In this document: positions 21,731 to 33,480 of the stretch, one piece after another
How the letters are laid out: each line of letters starts with the position of its first letter
How positions within the stretch are numbered: the stretch's first letter is position 1
Assembly: GCA_028023455.1 (NCBI GenBank)
Contig: JAQFVV010012546.1
Location: 2,468,081 to 2,532,080 of the forward strand
DNA length: 64,000 nt
Source: Epiperipatus broadwayi
Taxonomy: Eukaryota; Onychophora; Udeonychophora; Euonychophora; Peripatidae
Direction of reading: 5' to 3'
Translations under genes and position numbers: made by a program
Notes under the pieces: model-generated
Databases searched by the model: none
The model's input: the letters and a program-made list of their open reading frames with translations, nothing else
What the model was told of the DNA's origin: nothing

Positions 21731-22015
21731 ATGTAATATGTTGGACTATTTCCATCATTTATGAGTGAATATTGAATGTATAGAAAATTTTAAACTTTAT
21801 TTAAACTTTTCAAATACAAACAACTTGTTAGTAATAACACACAAATAGACAATACAGGCCTATATATAAACGTTGTGTAATTACTAACCTGTATTGCCTA
21901 TTTGTGAGTTATTACTAACAAGTTGTTTGTATTTGAAAAGTTTAAATAAAGTTTAAAATTTTCTATACATTCAATATTCACTCATAAATGATGGAAATAG
22001 TCCAACATATTACAT
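21731..22015. mobile_element. Long hairpin MITE-like element
   Basis: The ends ATGTAATATGTTGGAC (21731-21746) and GTCCAACATATTACAT (22000-22015) are perfect inverted repeats. Complementarity continues almost unbroken for over 120 bases per arm. A diverged relative, split by insertions, lies at 25541-26499. No transposase is visible. Confidence 0.9.
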
Positions 22016-22175
22016 CTTATAATATACCATCATTACTAACCTTCAGACAAAAAATAATAAAATGATAACTTTCTATCTTTGGGCTCAGTTACAGCTATTT
22101 AGAAGTTAGGGATATTTATTTATTATTACAACATTTTATTAATTCATTTTACAAATGTCAATGTCTTAAATATAT

Positions 22176-22281
22176 ATATTTTTCTCATGTGTCATAGCAT
22201 TAGCCGGGAAGCGAACAGGCTATCCCGGGACAACTGCTTGTAAAGCAACTGTCGCTGAGCTCTCGACCACCAATGCCTGAC
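22176..22281 (-). mobile_element. tRNA-derived SINE copy 2 (15-bp TSD)
   Basis: A minus-strand copy with T-rich left end (A-tail), CCGGGAAGCGAACAGG (B box) and CTCTCGACCACCAATG (A box). It is flanked by ATGTCTTAAATATAT at 22161-22175 and 22282-22296. Confidence 0.9.
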
Positions 22282-22299
22282 ATGTCTTAAATATATTTC

Positions 22300-23450
22300 T
22301 GTCGATAAAAACAAAATAGTACTACAAATTTTGCATGTAAAATTTATGTTACTATTTCTATTCACAAGATTATTATATAACAGATTAGTCAAAAATATAT
22401 TGTTACTAAAAAAGTTTTAAATCTTTTAAATATTAAATAAAAATTATTTTTAGCATTCCATTCCTATTTTTATAATGGTATGCAAGAATTAAATAATTTT
22501 AAATGTCTTTTTTACTGAAGCGTTTTTATGTTTACCACTTTCAATAAATATAAAGGTACTATAAATTTGTTTTCATGTATATAATGTTAAGAAAGTAATA
22601 CGAACTTTATATATATGTAAATATTTTGTTTAATAGCCTTTATTAAATGGTTCATTTTTGCAAATTATTTATGATGTTATTTCACTGTTTGGCAGAGATC
22701 TGAATCATTCTGCAAAAAAATATTAATAACAGGAAATGAAATTTTAATTATTCATCAATTTTTGTAAATAATTTAATTATGTTAAAAATAGTTCGCAGCA
22801 AAATTAAATAAAAAAGACAACGTTTTTAGTAATCATTCTATGTTAGAACAATTATATAATTATGTATACAATGTCTAATGTTATCTTTATATTAATAAAT
22901 GTTTTGTTGAAATTATATGCAATTAATTTACACATTAGAGTACCATTTATCATTTCACATATTTCCCCCATAATATATAGAAAAAAAGAGATAGGAGAAG
23001 GGGAAGTAAAAAATTACAGAAAAAAAAAAAAGTATATTATTTTATATTTAAAAAATCTTCATTATAAATATTCCAAATATCAATAATATATTTTACAAAA
23101 TAAAAATATTATTTTCTGTATATTTCCCAAAAAAATGCTATACTTTAATTTTAAAATATATACACATTGAATCCTAATTCTAATGTTAACTAAACGATAA
23201 TTATCGTTGGTGAGTCTGTGATATTTATATATATATTATTACACTTCAATTCAATGAGTATTTATATAATTATAATTAAATCACTATAAATAATACATAA
23301 TACAGTATACTGAGAAAAGCTTGTTTAATACTTCAACAAATAAAAATGTTAAATAATAGTATACTGACCATGCTTTCGACTAACTGGTAGTTATACCCAT
23401 AGCTATAATTATCCAAAAGTATTACTAGATTTATAGAAGAATCACAAAAG
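22300..23450. other. Unassigned AT-rich sequence
   Basis: No gene or family is recognised in this stretch. Confidence 0.55.
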
Positions 23451-23459
23451 TTATGATTT

Positions 23460-23700
23460 ACACAAAATTTGATTGAGCCAATGCTCATGTGTTTTAAAGA
23501 TAAATTATAAATGAATACTCTCACTTTTCCAGACACAAGATATAGTTTTTTAGAAAAGATGCAATGAATCATCGATCCTTTCGACCCAAACATTTATGTA
23601 TGGGCAAATCTTAAGCGTATGAAAATGAGGGCATGAAGATGTTAAGCAATCACTTTAAATTACATTTATTATGTTTAAATGAATGATGCTTGCAAAATCT
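23460..23700. repeat. Solo relative of the adjacent hairpin element
   Basis: GAGCCAATGCTCATG, ATGAATACTCTCACTTTTCC and GGGCAAATCTTAAGC recur about 360 bases later at 23813-24030. This is a direct, diverged copy of the hairpin element's left half. An 86-codon minus-strand open frame across it is not protein-like. Confidence 0.65.
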
Positions 23701-23752
23701 TTACAATTCCGGATGCGTCATTCTTTTAGTTGAAATTAAACATATATAATGA

Positions 23753-24155
23753 GATATTATTTTATATAGTGCTATGTTTTTATACTGTAATAGTGATATT
23801 AACGATTAAGCCAATGCACCTGCTCTTTAAAGATAAATTGTAAATGAATACTCTCACTTTTACAGACACAAGATATAGTTTTTTTTAGAAAAGATGAAAT
23901 GAATCACCCATCCTTTCAACTCAAACATTTATATATGGGCAAATCTTAAGCATATGGAAATGAGGGCATGAAAATGTTAAGCAATCACATTAAATTACAT
24001 TTATTATGCTTGAATGAATCACACTCGCAAAATCTTGTGTCTGGAAAAGTGAGAGTATTTGTGTATAATTTATCTTTAAGGTGCATGTGCATTGGCTTAA
24101 TCGCTAATATCTCTATTACAGTATAAAACCATAGTGCTATATAAAATAATATATC
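23753..24155. mobile_element. Hairpin MITE-like element (terminal inverted repeats)
   Basis: The left end GATATTATTTTATATAGTGC and its complement at 24130-24155 form terminal repeats. Complementarity continues through ACTGTAATAG, AAGCCAATGCAC and ATACTCTCACTTTT to give arms of about 125 bases. Ends rich in TA could reflect TA target-site choice, as in Tc1/mariner MITEs. Confidence 0.8.
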
Positions 24156-25530
24156 GTAAAATTTGATTATAATACATAAATGAATTTATTTAATTAATCC
24201 AACTTTTTATCAGCAGTATCCAGGATTTCTTTTCTTCTTGATTGAATGTATACTGTTGGCAATGTAACAGAATAAAGGTTATTTTCAGACATCACATATT
24301 AAATATACTTAGAAATACATTCTTAATTTTTATTATTAATTATGAATAAAAATCTTTGAAAAATAGAAGTAGATAATATAATAAAATTTATTATAAGTTA
24401 TTATTAAAATGTTATAATAAAAATTGTTATGAGTTAGAAAATTATATATTTATTTCATAACACAAAATATAAAATTAGCTGGAAATAAAAAATTGAATAT
24501 TTGTTCCTTCTAAACACACACACAAAAATAATAATTAGGGTCTTCATTCATCATGATCAAATAATTCTGGGAAACTGCGATAAATGAAAACCAAATTATT
24601 GTCAGATAATGATAATAATATTCAAATAGAACAATAATATAATAAAACTATAATATGTACTTTTATTTAGTGCTACATAAAAACCTTAAATAGTCTACTT
24701 GCATCTATATAGAACTACTTATTTAAAAACAAAAATAGTAATAAATTATGAATTAAGGTCGGAATGCTATCTACTTATACATCAACCTGTTAGTGCAGAG
24801 ATGGCTCTGCCATACATCTATCAGACCTAGGACTACCACATTATCAAGTCAGTCTTGATGGAAAAAACCAATGCCAGCAATGGATGAGCCAAAATTAACA
24901 AAGTGTATTTATTATTCATCTGTACAATTTTATTATGTCAATAAATATATATTTTAAAATAAAGTTACCATTTATTTTACTTTCCATCTCTTTGTCTTGC
25001 TTACCATTTTTTAAATATAATTTCAGCATTGATACATTTTAATTTCAAAGTGAAAAGCAAGTTTAGAAAGTTGTTTAATTTAACATAATGATGCATTTGC
25101 TTTTAGATCTGCAAATAATTGATACTAAAATTGGTAATATTTTTCATAAGGATTTACATTTTTATAAACTAAAACGATTTCATTTTTTTTATCATCTTGT
25201 AGATAAATAAAAAATACATTGTTTTTAAGGTTTTTTTTTTCAATTTTTGGAAATAAAATGAAAGAGCAGTTTTCTTTTCATTCACTATTTTTCTACAAAG
25301 TAATGTTAAAGAGGTCTTTGCCCTGCTGTGGGTTCTTCGAAGAATGTTTGAACTTTATTACTAACATAATTTTTTCTCTAATTCTTGCATATAAACTAAA
25401 TCACCTGTCAAATAAATCAATCATGTGATTCATATAGTTTAGCTTTTTATGTTTTATAATTATTGCTTTAAATTGTCACATTAATTAATCATATATATAT
25501 ATGTATTTGCCTGAAGGTTTGTAATAATGC
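24156..25530. other. Unassigned AT-rich sequence
   Basis: No gene is recognised. A more complex patch at 24750-24900 matches nothing I know. A 69-codon plus-strand frame at 25219-25428 is hydrophobic by composition only. Confidence 0.5.
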
Positions 25531-25664
25531 TATATTGAATGTGATAATATGTTTGACTATTGTCATCATCTGTTAAAAGAAGTTGAATGTCTAGAAAATT
25601 TTAAACTTTATTTAAACTTTTTAAATTTATGCAACTTGTTAGTAATAACGCACAAATAGACCAC

Positions 25665-26100
25665 AATGTTTCAAGTAGTATTATTTTCCATTCTTTTTCA
25701 GGGGTGCTGGCCTGACCAGTGACTATAATAGCATAGAGACCAAACTTACATCTTTAGATTCTAAGTTATATTTACTAAGGCAATAAACCTCAAGAATGTG
25801 TGCTTGAAAATGCGATGGTAGGGACCTCTACAGGTCTTAACCACAAGCTTATACCTTAGTAAATATTACTTACGTAATCAATGTGCATTAAATAAATTTA
25901 TAATTACATCTTTAGATTCTAAAATATTGAATTGTAATGCAATGCTCTAACCACCTGATATTTTTACTCATTGTTGCCTTTGACAGAATAGCTCAGTTGG
26001 TAAGAGTATCGACTTACAATTTGATATTCAAGAATCTAAAGGTGTAAATGCAACTGTTCAGCTCAGCAACACCTGAATAAGAATGGAAATAATATTACTC
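25665..26100. mobile_element. Inverted pair of tRNA-like SINE family F, inside the MITE
   Basis: The right member (25985-26100, +) begins with AATAGCTCAGTTGGTAAGAG, a very good Pol III A box, then an anticodon-arm-like ATCGACTTACAATTTGAT and a decayed B box. It ends ATAAGAATGGAAATAATA. The left member reads as its reverse complement (TATTATTTTCCATTCTTTTT, then GGTCAGGCC and ATCTTTAGATTC), split by the family E insertion. It is not a functional tRNA gene. Confidence 0.6.
25764..25903 (+). mobile_element. Family E insertion with 18-bp TSD
   Basis: A 140-base insertion flanked by TTACATCTTTAGATTCTA at 25746-25763 and 25904-25921. The body matches 8535-8640 and has an inverted pair TTTACTAAGG and CCTTAGTAAA near its ends. 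The duplication length points to LINE-driven retroposition. No coding capacity or promoter is recognised. Confidence 0.85.
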
Positions 26101-26159
26101 AAAGCATTGTGTAATTACTAACCTGTGTTGTCACTTTGAGCATTATTACTAACAAGTTT

Positions 26160-26420
26160 AATATATGGTGTATTTGAACTTAGTTCAGTCCCATATGGCT
26201 ATTTGAGTTAGATAGCTGGATTTTTAGACATATAGATGTCTGAAGGTTTCAGATTTTCTTCTCAATAGTTATACATCAGATAAAGTGCTGGGCTAGTCCT
26301 AGTATTTTTAATCTAATGGATATTCTAACACCTTACTGATGATGCTAGATGCAGAGACCAGTCTGGGGTTGAGGGTATTCTCAAAGCTTGTTAAGAGCTT
26401 GTTTTGCGAACTCTATATAT
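26160..26420 (+). mobile_element. Family B hammerhead retroelement inserted in the MITE
   Basis: Inserted inside a MITE arm and flanked by the 10-base repeat TAACAAGTTT (26150-26159 and 26420-26429 within one base). The body GAACTTAGTTCAGTCCCATA, GTGCTGGGCT, the ribozyme region, then CTCAAAGCTTGTTAAGAGCT matches 57340-57590. Its layout also echoes family A (TTCAGACCCATATGACTATA, GTGGGTGCTGG, ribozyme), so B and A are probably related. Confidence 0.8.
26330..26369 (+). ncRNA. Partly decayed hammerhead ribozyme, family B
   Basis: ACCTTA, then CTGATGA (26336-26342), helix II as TGC-TAGAT-GCA, then GAGA in place of GAAA, CCAGTC, and TGGGGT. ACCTTA pairs with TGGGGT (two G-U pairs) to give helix I, and GTC is the cleavage triplet. 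The GAAA box change and altered helix III suggest low or no activity. Confidence 0.65.
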
Positions 26421-26499
26421 AACAAGTTTGTGTTTGAAAAGTTTAAAATTTTCTAGACGTTCAATATGTATTAATAGATGATGCAAATAATCCAGGATA

Positions 26500-27297
26500 A
26501 CTGTATGTTCATAGAATAAAAATTGTTTATTTTTCTACTATGCTACAATTTTAGTTTGAATCCAGATCAGATAAAATATAATTTTTTTTAAATTTAAATT
26601 AAGTTTAAAGTCCTTTTATCAAATAGAAAGATCATAATCTGTGTAATTAATAATCCAATATTTATCAATAATGAATATCTATCTAATTCGTAGTTGAAGA
26701 GTAAAACAAGAATAAAATACTGTTCGAACATCATTAACCCCAATTGGCAAACCTGGTGAGCATTGCCTTTTCCCTCACAACTTATTTTTATAAATTTAGA
26801 TATATTCAAGAGACTTTATTAAATAAATAAATGTAATTCTTATTTGGAAAAATATCAAAATGGATAAACTTACACTGAAAATTTTAAACACATGGACAAA
26901 CATTCTCAGATAAAATTCCGATTTAATAAAAGCTTTAAAAGTTATACAAGAAACATATGGTATTCAAAAGTCTTTTTATATTAAAATTGAGATTCCTATC
27001 TTTTCATGAAATCTTTTATATTTTCCCTTTGGCAAGAGAAATTTGTTTTTATGTTACACTAGTAATATAGAATTTTTTTTTACTTTTTAATTTTCATATA
27101 AAGAAGTGTGTTTTAATACAAAAAAAAAAAAAATGGATCAATTTTATATAAACATCAGATTGTTAAAACAAATACTATGTGAATATAATTTATTTTGTTT
27201 TTATAAAAGTATGTGTTTTAAAATATCTAACTTATTAAGACTCTATCCTATAAAATAACCATTAATTAAAATTGTTTATTATATTATTCATACTAAT
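26500..27297. other. Unassigned AT-rich sequence
   Basis: No recognisable gene or repeat. Confidence 0.5.
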
Positions 27298-27309
27298 TAC
27301 AATATACTT

Positions 27310-27416
27310 GTCAAGCATTGGTGGTCGATAGGTCAGCGACAGCTGTTTTACAAGCAGTTGTCCCGGCTTAGCGGGTTCGCTTCCCGGCTGATGCTATGAC
27401 ACATGAGAAAAAAAAA
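27310..27416 (+). mobile_element. tRNA-derived SINE copy 3 (12-bp TSD)
   Basis: The best-preserved plus-strand copy: GTCAAGCATTGGTGGTCGAT, an anticodon-arm-like stretch around TTTTACAAG, GGGTTCGCTTCCC and CTGATGCTATGACACATGAG, then an A-run. It is flanked by TACAATATACTT at 27298-27309 and 27417-27428. Placing the arm as in a tRNA would put TAC (Val) in the anticodon position. Confidence 0.9.
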
Positions 27417-28282
27417 TACAATATACTTTTGAATCAAAAAGTTTTTCTTTTTCAATAGTTGTATTTATTTATTTTAAAGATCTGGCAGCATAGAGTGACG
27501 TATATTGTTATATTTTTATGTATCCATATATATATAAACTAAAATAAACGAATTCCAATAATTCTATTTAGAAAAAGAATTGAAATTTTAAAAAAAATGT
27601 ATGTAAGAATCTCTGGGACTTTCTATATACATTTTAAATTGAATAATAGTCTGAAAATAGAAATCTCAATTATATGACAATCTATAGCCATTCTTTGAAT
27701 TCATAATGTAGGATTATGTCATCCGATTTTTTGCAAAGATTAAGAAATATGATAGATACATACTAAGTTAGTTGTTGACATAGGCTGTTACTATAATAGT
27801 TCAGTTAATTATTATTATGGTAGGAATTCTAAAAATTCTATTTGTTAATCATATGCTCAAAAAAGCAGAATATTCTTTAGACTGACATATGAAATTCATA
27901 TAGACTTTAACACATGCTCAAATAAAAAACTAAATTAAGATAATACCAACAATTTAATGAATTTTTTGTTGGAGTTTCATATATACAAAAAACAACAACA
28001 CTATAGGTGTTAAACATTTGTTTTATCTCATTATTGATACTATTAATCGAATACTACTACTCTACTTGTTATTAATCGCATATCTATTGATTATATAAAA
28101 TTTTAAGTTAATCGTGTGACATGATTGATTAAGTTCTGCAAATAATTTTGTATTTTATTGTTTTATTCGTAATTTTGAATATACATAATCTCCATGGCTC
28201 TAAAATCTAGATAATATAAGAAATGTTTTTGTTCATAAGATGTAATAATGAATGTTTTTCTGTGAAATTAAATAGAAATATT

Positions 28283-28380
28283 GTCTTGCATTGGTAGTCG
28301 AGAGGTCAGTGCGACTGCTTTGCACTTGCAGGCAGTTGCCCGGGTTGCGGGTTCGCGTCCCGGCCGCTGCTATGACACTT
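28283..28380 (+). mobile_element. tRNA-derived SINE copy 4 (variant)
   Basis: A GC-richer relative with GCATTGGTAGTCGAGAGG, a duplicated TGCACTTGCAGG in the anticodon arm, GGGTTCGCGTCCCGG and GCTGCTATGACAC. It may represent another subfamily closer to the source tRNA. No clear flanking duplication is seen. Confidence 0.8.
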
Positions 28381-28545
28381 AAAATATATATATATATATT
28401 AATTTTATTTTTATTTGTTCCATTTCTGAGGACACTTGAAACTGTTTCAATTTAATATATATATATATAAAATAATTTTTGGGTTAAATCATGTATTAAT
28501 TTGAATGAATTCCTGATGTTTAAATGAAATAACATTCATCATTTA

Positions 28546-29100
28546 CAGTGTCAAGTTCTTAAAAAAATCTTTAGCTCTCAAGTAGTAATGAGATTGGGCA
28601 TGTAGTAAAGAACACACACTTTTCTATATATTTGATAATTGAATATTCAGAATATGTGGATTAACAAAATATTTATTTTCTTCAGTTTCACCATTAATTG
28701 ATTTCAAGTTGATTTTAGAAAAAAAGAGATAAAATAAGTTGTCTCCACAAGGTTGGAAAATGTTCTGCTTTATCAGCTTTATTTAAACCACTAGTTCTAT
28801 TTAATACTTTAATAGATTCTCATGGTTCTCGAATCATATTTTTTTCAATTAACTAGTATTTTAGCATTATCAAAATCAAGGTTGTGATCAATTTCTAAAA
28901 AATATAAAGTAAAATTTGATGTATTAATTAATTAATAGATCAATTAATGGTTAAACTGAAGAAAATAAATATTTTGTTAATACACATTTTCAGAATAATC
29001 GACTATCAAATATATATAATAGAGTTTATTTTTAATTCATGCTCAATCTTATTACTATTTGAGATCTAATGGTTTTTCTTTAAGAACTTGACCTTGACAA
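28546..29100. mobile_element. Foldback MITE-like element (about 165-bp arms)
   Basis: Left arm: GTCAAGTTCTTAAA, TAGCTCTCAAGTAGTAATGA, ACAAAATATTTATTTTCTTC, AACCATTAATTGAT-like ends. The right arm at 28925-29095 is the reverse complement with moderate divergence. The roughly 200-base centre holds no recognised gene. Confidence 0.75.
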
Positions 29101-29204
29101 TTGATGAGCTTTTCCTCCTCAGAATATCAGGAATTAATACAAAATAATATGTGTTTTACCTCAAAAATGTTTTATTTATATCATATATATATATATATAT
29201 ATAT

Positions 29205-29395
29205 TTGTTTGTTAATCTCTGTAATGGATTGGTTTCTTTCTTCTTTATAACCCCTAAAGCTGAATGCATTTATATTGAAGTTTACCATAATCAAACATCT
29301 ATGATTATGTGACCTTCACCGAAACTGCTCCCAGCTTTAGGTTATAAAAAAGAAATAAACCACTTCATTACCCAGATGAACAAACATATGCAAAT
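29205..29395. mobile_element. Hairpin MITE-like element
   Basis: TTTGTTTGTTAATCT...GGTTTCTTTCTTCTTTATAA...AAAGCTG pairs with CAGCTTTAGGTTATAAAAAA...ACCACTTCATTACC...GAACAAAC. Imperfect arms of about 70 bases surround a short centre. Confidence 0.7.
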
Positions 29396-29399
29396 TTGT

Positions 29400-29920
29400 A
29401 ATGCAAATACAATTGAATGGAAAAATCATTATTAAATAAATATATAAATGAATGCATATTATCTTTTGAAAATTAGGGCAATGGAATTAAGAACTAAATG
29501 TTCCTGGATCGAAGCTTAACCTACCCCATCTGACATTCAAACATTATATATTTTTATAGTAAATAGTCATTCTATTATTATATATAAATATATTATTGTC
29601 TTTATAATCATATATATCTTAACTGATTTTAAGTATAATACTCAAATGACAACTATTAATAATATTAAATCAATTTTTTTCTTTTTATGTAAATATTTCA
29701 TTTTACATGCATAATAAAATTTTATGGGACAAAGATTAATATATGGTGGGTTTTATCTGTAATCCTCATATCTGCCAAGAAAAGATAGTGGGCATGCATT
29801 TTTGTGTGTGTTTCTTATAGTTCCCAAAAATAAATTTTCATAATAGAACAGAAATAAATCTATAATATTTTTTTTTCTTAGTAACTTCTAAATAATACAA
29901 TAGTTTTGAAAAGTATCTAA
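29400..29920. other. Unassigned AT-rich sequence
   Basis: No recognised feature. Confidence 0.5.
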
Positions 29921-29929
29921 TAACATGAA

Positions 29930-30760
29930 TGCACCATGTGATGTGATGTGATGTATTGTGGCTTCTCCTTAAATGAAGTCAAGAATATCTCAGCAATTAT
30001 GCCCAGATAAACCTGTTAGCCACTTTATTTTCCATTCCCCACTCTAAATTTTTCCATATTCTGTTCCATCCCATTTCCACAACATAATCTTTGTCAACTC
30101 TATAACCTTTATATCTAAATCCCTCTTATCTTTTCCCAAACCCAGCATAAAAACCAATAATTCACTTTCTGTATAATATTTTTTTTTATATTTGTTCTTC
30201 CATAACTTCATTATATATACCCTTTCTGTTTTCAACCATTTACATTCAATTAACAAATGCCTAATATTTTCTATTCCTTCTTTACATAATTTACAAAATA
30301 AATCACCCATATTTTTTCATTTACATGTATAATCTCTTGTAGCTAAAGATCCCATTCAAACCTTAAATAATAAACTACTTTCCTTACTATTGTCATATAT
30401 TAACTCACACCTAATATTTAAACTCTTTTTACTCTCCATATTATTTTTCCATCTCTCTAACTTCCTATTCTTAAATTAATAAATCTATTCTTTTATCCCA
30501 TTCCTTACTACTATAACACTCAACAATCCTCTTAACACAATCATCCTGTCTTCTGTACAAATATACTGATATAAATTCTTTATCCAAATCTTTTGCATAC
30601 CACTTTACCTTTCTTACCCATCTGTTACCTTCCCTTTACTCATACCCCAATTAAATACTATTTAGGCTATTCTTTTATTATCCATAAACTGCAATCTAAC
30701 AAACATTTTCATTTTACTTTTTTTCACTAATGCCATCTATAGTAATCTTGAGGAATCAAT
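29930..30760 (-). pseudogene. LINE 3' remnant with reverse-transcriptase zinc knuckle
   Basis: An 88-codon minus-strand frame (30044-30310) contains C-K-L-C, then ENIRHLLIEC and a W-rich end, the zf-RVT pattern (C-x2-C...H-x4-C) found after the RT domain of many non-LTR retrotransposons. Residues read through from about 30360 (ATRDYTCKWKNMGDLFC) join the same frame. Further upstream, around 30500-30700, shattered pieces remain. The left end (29938-29955) is a GTGAT-type short repeat that may be the 3' tail. It is a different lineage from the RTE and L1/Tx1-like copies here. Not functional. Confidence 0.65.
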
Positions 30761-30769
30761 GTGTACTAA

Positions 30770-33480
30770 ATATTAGTACATTTTAATTTACATCTTCAAA
30801 TTGATTTCTGGTTTACCTTTACCAATAGGGCTTCAAATTTGAAGCTGAATTTATGATCCAAACTCAGAATGTGAAATAGGCAATACCATTGGGTTTTGAA
30901 ACTCAGCCAAGTTGCCTAAGCATTTAGCTTGGATAGCAAATTTGAGTTTACATATTTTGTGAACTCCATAACTACATCACTTCCAAGTTTCAATTTTAAA
31001 TCTTATGGATAAGAAAAAAATACAGAAACTAATCTGGGACTAGAAATTTAAATGCAGTAATTACTGGTTACTTAAGTTCAATAAGCACTAGAGCAGAGAG
31101 ATATACTGTTATTATAACCACCTTTAGAAAATTATTAAAATAAGATAAATTCAATTTTTTTCACATCCAGAAAAAATACATGACTAATACAATTTGTTTG
31201 TTTATACTCTCTTAGACAAGATATTAATATGTCATAATAGTTAGTTTTGAAAGGCCAAATACAGGTTTTAATTTCTGTATTTACATTTGTTATTTCTGAT
31301 TTTGGACTTCTTGCCTTTATTATTATTTATTAATAAAACTCAGGCATCCAAATGATTTTGTTATACAATATTTATTGATATCACTGCTCATTTCCAAATT
31401 ACCATGATTCTAAAATATACAAATAGTATAGAAATTTGCACAATATGAAGCATAGAACAGATTTGAATATTTCTGTTATCTTATTAATATATCATAATAA
31501 AAAATATTTTTAATAATAGTTGAATGACAATTCAAAAAAATGCATATTTTTTTTTACAATTCATTCAAAACATGACTATTGTGAGTATCTCTAATAATTG
31601 GCATGATTGCATTGTATTTAGTTGTGGATTTGCATTAAAAATTGTGTTCACAGAGGGCAATAATATTATATAGTTATATAAGTTATTACCAATATCTTTG
31701 GAATGCTGTTATGTCCCTCACACCTTAAAGCTATATGAATTTGAATTAAAAAAATGCTTTTGCACATGCTTATAAGAGACAAGATGTTCCAGTTATCTAG
31801 CTGCTCTTGTTTGTTGTATTGTGTATACTGATATGAGGTATTGTTTTTTAAGTATTTATTGCCTGGTCACCATCTGAATTATCGTTTTATAAACAGGTGA
31901 CATATGACATATGTTACATGTAAAAGAAAATGTAAGATTCTGGATACATGTTGATTCTTATGATTAAATATATATTAAGGATTTGCATTTTTTGTAGTAG
32001 ATAAGAAAAAAACAATTTATAATAGTTAAAATATGAATAATATACCTAAGATACATTTATCAAAATAGAATTGTGATTTGGATGTCTGATTTTTTACTCA
32101 AATGATGGAGTATTAATTTTGGAGTTCAGAGTGGTTTAATAGCAGTTCCTATGTTCTTGCTTGATAGATACTTGTGTGGATTGAAGTGTTGTCATATGTG
32201 CTGGTTTTAATGAAACTGGAGTTAGGCTTGCACTGAGCTGACAAGGGTATGATGAGATGGAATGTGTCATGGCAAATAATATTAGTGGACCACTGTGCAT
32301 TTTGAAAAGATGGGAGTATAGGTCAACTTCTAGTCTGAACACTGTAGAATTTTGTTACAGGTTGGTGTTTTGCATAAGAAGTGACCAAGTAATGGCATTT
32401 ATGTGTGACTGATCAATTTTCTTTCCTTAACTGCTGCAGTTTGTTTGAAAAAGTAGATGGATGGCATCTCATGTTATTCCCAAGGCCAAAGGTACAGTTT
32501 GTGCATCAGACAGTATACAATAAAAATTTGGCTGAATAATCAGTAGTGATAGACTGTCCTTGATATGAGTTGTTAATAGTTTAGAATGAGATGCCAATTT
32601 ATCTAAAGTTATTTATCATGGTGTTACAGGTATCTTCTAGTGCTGGTTAGGTGTAGAACATTTGGTGGTGAGTCTCTTTGGATACATAAACATAAGTACA
32701 TAATATATATGCGTACAGTCATTAATAATAAAATGTGAGGTAAGTGAGGCAAGGAGATTAAGCATAAATATGAATTCAAAATACTTAAGTTTTAGTAACT
32801 ATTTCTTAAAGTTATATAGGAGTTGCTGGTTGTTAATGTCTAGCATTGGGTGAGAAGATTAAGTAAATGATTAGAATATAGTATACTGTGGATTTTCCAG
32901 TATGTGTATTTGTCATTTGCCTAGAGAGATATTTGGACTGATGAGTGTTGAATATGATTGACGAGTGATGACAGGTATTCAAGTGAGAGAGAGTGGTCAG
33001 TGATAATCATACTGAGCAGAAATTAAAGGTCTGGAAACTGTTTAATTGTCAATATCAGCACATTTACATTTTTCTGAATATGAAAAACAATATTGTAAAG
33101 ACAGGTCCATTATTGATGAGAAAATGCCTGAGGCACATGGAAGATATCATTGTCTTTCTGCACAATAAAACCTTGGTACCAAGAGAGGAAATTGCAGAAG
33201 TCAAAACTTTTTAAAAATTTGTAATAGGGGAGTAGTTGGTGATTTTGGTGATAAAGAAACTGAATAGTTGCATTTTGGAGTAGAGGGGGAAATATGCCTT
33301 GGAAAGGAATGTGGTAATACATACTGCATCTTCTTTAAGATTGTTCTGAATTTTTGCTTCATTGCATTGGTCTTCATATAAAAGGGAAAACCAAGAATGT
33401 TGTTTGGCTTTCTGAAATATATTGATATAGGTGGCAGTTTTATTGGGATTGAACTTCAATTTAAAGTTTGTCAGTAAATG
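30770..33480. other. Unassigned, moderately complex sequence
   Basis: No domain is recognised. The stretch 32060-33460 is less AT-rich and less repetitive than its surroundings and has overlapping short frames on both strands (70-82 codons on minus at 33110-33459, 73 codons on plus at 32993-33214). None shows a known motif. An old transposon or a fragment of host gene are both possible. A weak hammerhead-like string lies at 30995-31045. Confidence 0.4.

Larger units (their letters stand above)
25541..26499. mobile_element. Interrupted hairpin MITE (relative of 21731-22015)
   Basis: The left arm (25541-25660) and the right arm (about 26105-26159 plus 26430-26499) match the hairpin at 21731-22015, for example AAAATTTTAAACTTTATTTAA, AACTTGTTAGTAATAA and AATTACTAACCTGT. 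The element has been split by a SINE-like inverted pair, a family E copy and a family B hammerhead element. Confidence 0.8.

Noticed and set aside
25985-26055. tRNA gene
   Set aside because: The A box is excellent but the acceptor stem and B box do not form a tRNA; better explained as a SINE.
30995-31045. Third-type hammerhead (CTTATGGA...GAAACTAATC...TGGGA)
   Set aside because: The first core box is wrong and helix I and II cannot be drawn convincingly; perhaps a ruined relative, not claimed.
32625-32690. AGTGCTGGTT...GAAC string resembling family D helix II
   Set aside because: No CTGANGA box and no helix I pairing; chance resemblance is likely.
33110-33459. Overlapping minus-strand frames as a gene
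   Set aside because: No recognised motif, overlapping different frames, no splice or promoter evidence; left as unassigned.
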